Origin: Pegea sp. RAD2-039
Taxonomy: Eukaryota; Chordata; Thaliacea; Salpida; Salpidae
Direction of reading: 5' to 3'
NCBI GenBank assembly: GCA_034620365.1
Contig: JAQGEQ010000084.1
Location: 1,054,001-1,118,000 of the forward strand
Length of the DNA: 64,000 nucleotides
Below the pieces are notes generated by a model. That model ran no database searches, was not told the DNA's origin, and saw only the letters and a program-made list of their open reading frames with translations. This document shows positions 62,393-64,000 of this stretch, in pieces. How positions within the stretch are numbered: position 1 is the first letter of the stretch; each line of letters begins with the position of its first letter. The translations under genes and the position numbers were made by a program.

Positions 62393-64000
62393 ATGAATAA
62401 AGAACCAGCTATCATCATTAAAAGAAATTTAGTCGAGTCCTGCTTGCTTTGTGGTATTTGTTCAGGATATATTGTTGAAGCAACAAGTATAACAGAATGT
62501 CTACATTCATGTAAGTTTAGTAGTTCGTCGGCTTGCATTACGTGAAAATATTTACTGAGTTGTAAATCGTTTTCAAAAGCAATTTTCTTTTATATTCTGA
62601 TATTTGATATCAGTAATCCGACCAGATGAACATTTGCGTCTAAATTTTAGACGCACCAATTTTTCTTATCATGACAAGCTCACAAAGCTCGGTTAGTTGA
62701 GGGATTCCATTTTTGCACATAACGACAAAAATCTTGAAAGTTGAAACCATAAGGTCTTCCGTTTTTAAATGATTTTACTTTACTTCAGTTTGCAAGTCTT
62801 GTATCGTGAAACATGTTTGGTCCAGTCGGCTGTGCCCGAAATGCAAAGTGGAAATTCATAAGACTAGACCCTTACTCAACTTAAGAAGTGACAAGACTCT
62901 ACAAGAAGTCATCAACAAACTAGTTCCTGAAATTCAAGAAAAAGAAGAACAGAGAAAATGGATCTTTGAAGGACTCTCAAACGGTAAGTGATAAGGAATT
63001 GAAGATTTGCTCTTCATATTTTAAATTTTCAGGAACGGATCTAAAGAAATTAACTGGATCAAAAGACATAAAAGCTCAAATTGAAGTGGAAAAGAAAATA
63101 GCTTTTCGGATGCAGTACTTGAACAGGTTTCTTAGGATCAAATCTGATCTTTTTTTCATCTTTATCTCTTTAGTCCTAACAAGCTGAATGCCGACAGTGA
63201 GTGGAAAGAAGTAATCGGAGGATATCGAAAGTCATATCTAAGAATCAGCAGTAAAATCCCGATGTTACATCTTCAGAAGTTCATCCGAAAAAAGTCCGAC
63301 AACATCCCAGAAGACGCAAATGTAGGATGATTTTTGAAATCAAATCATTCATCTTTTATTTACAGGTGATTTTGCTTTTTGAGGAGCGAGTCCTCTCACC
63401 GAAGGACACACTAGAAGATGTAGAATTATTACACTGGAAAGTGAGTTTGAAAATTTGTTGAAAAAACATCTTAAAGAGCTCTTCATCCTCAGAGATCGTC
63501 TTCTGAAATACTCACCATCAACTTCGCAGTCTTTTCCCGACGAAATAGCAAACGGACATTGCCTAAAATAGATGAAGTTACGGAAAGTAAAAAGCCGCGC
63601 ATTCTGGAAGTAGCGGAGTTCCCGGCAGCAAAAATTGAAAGAAGCAAACCAGCAAGGCGTAAAAATCGACCTCCTACTAAAATCCCGATGAAAAGCGTTG
63701 AAGTGGAACGCCCACATCTAGTTTTACTTCCCCAGGTCAACAACACCCCAAAGCCGATCCCTATGAAAACAGCTGACTCGGTGTTTGTGGACAACAACGT
63801 CCAGTTGATGGACACAAAACGTGATCGGATTTTTAGTGACCCGACCACTGACTCGACCCACACTGAACCTGGACCCCGTCACACTTCACCTACATCGATG
63901 TCAGAACGCGTGGCTCCCATCAAACTCGTGATGACGCCACGACAATCAAGTTCAAATCCATCAAGTTCAGAGCGAAGACGCAGTTACGTCATCGTACCTT
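62393..64000 (+). CDS. BMI1: Polycomb group RING protein, BMI1/PCGF2 class (5' part)
   Basis: Coding exons 62393-62510, 62789-62983, 63033-63126, 63174-63321, 63366-63440 and 63493 to the window end; 379 residues visible and still open, so the gene is truncated here. Residues 17-58 form a C3HC4 RING (C17, C20, C36, H38, C41, C44, C55, C58). It is followed by HKTRPLLNLRSDKTLQ, nearly identical to the BMI1/PCGF2 sequence after the RING, which separates it from PCGF1, 3, 5 and 6. A RAWUL domain follows at about 153-225 (SYLRISSKIPMLHLQKFI, then VILLFEERVL, then LHWKRSS). The linker between the two lacks obvious family residues. Exon 6 encodes a basic, then Ser/Thr/Pro-rich disordered tail, like the PEST-like tail of BMI1. 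Known role: partner of RING1 in canonical PRC1, which monoubiquitinates histone H2A and represses transcription. Introns 2-5 are only 44-52 nt. The start is the ATG whose product places the RING at the family's usual distance. Confidence 0.9.

Noticed and set aside
63349-63863. Minus-strand frames of 122 and 124 codons
   Set aside because: Antisense to the RAWUL and tail exons of the BMI1-class gene; no family similarity.

Overview
This window is nuclear DNA from an AT-rich animal. The evidence is five spliced protein genes of metazoan type with GT-AG introns: a TLC-domain membrane protein (3' end only), KCMF1, exportin-T (XPOT), the kinase SNRK, and a BMI1/PCGF2-class Polycomb RING protein (5' part only). 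Coding exons are clearly richer in GC than the surrounding DNA. Many introns are very short: 14 of the 20 XPOT introns are 45-62 nt. The clade cannot be named from this sequence. Nothing here is bacterial; there are no operons, CRISPR arrays or intact mobile-element genes.

Layout. 1-665: last exon of a TLCD1/TLCD2-like gene (+). 3869-7815: KCMF1 (+), nine coding segments, with a break in frame that is either a 29-nt intron or a 1-nt shift. 9164-14649: complete XPOT (-), 21 coding exons, convergent with KCMF1. 19821-25188: complete SNRK (+), eight coding exons, divergent from XPOT. Its sixth coding intron is almost entirely a 19-bp minisatellite, and its protein ends in a CAAX-like box. 25189-61260: a desert of about 36 kb with no intact gene. 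It holds a near-perfect long inverted repeat (arms of about 655 bp around a 4.1-kb spacer), two stretches that look like decayed coding sequence, a GC-richer island at 47.0-47.4 kb with an X-box-like motif beside a CRE, and a possible tRNA-derived SINE remnant near 55.0 kb. 61261-64000: probable promoter region and the first six coding exons of a BMI1-class gene, which runs off the window.

The genes belong to different processes: lipid and membrane composition, E3 ubiquitin ligation, tRNA nuclear export, AMPK-related signalling, and chromatin repression. No functional cluster is implied. Exon-intron models were built by joining consensus splice sites so that the frame stays open and the protein follows the known family. 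For KCMF1, XPOT and SNRK the summed coding lengths are exact multiples of three (1695, 2985 and 2667 nt including stop). Family comparisons rest on recalled knowledge, not on a search.
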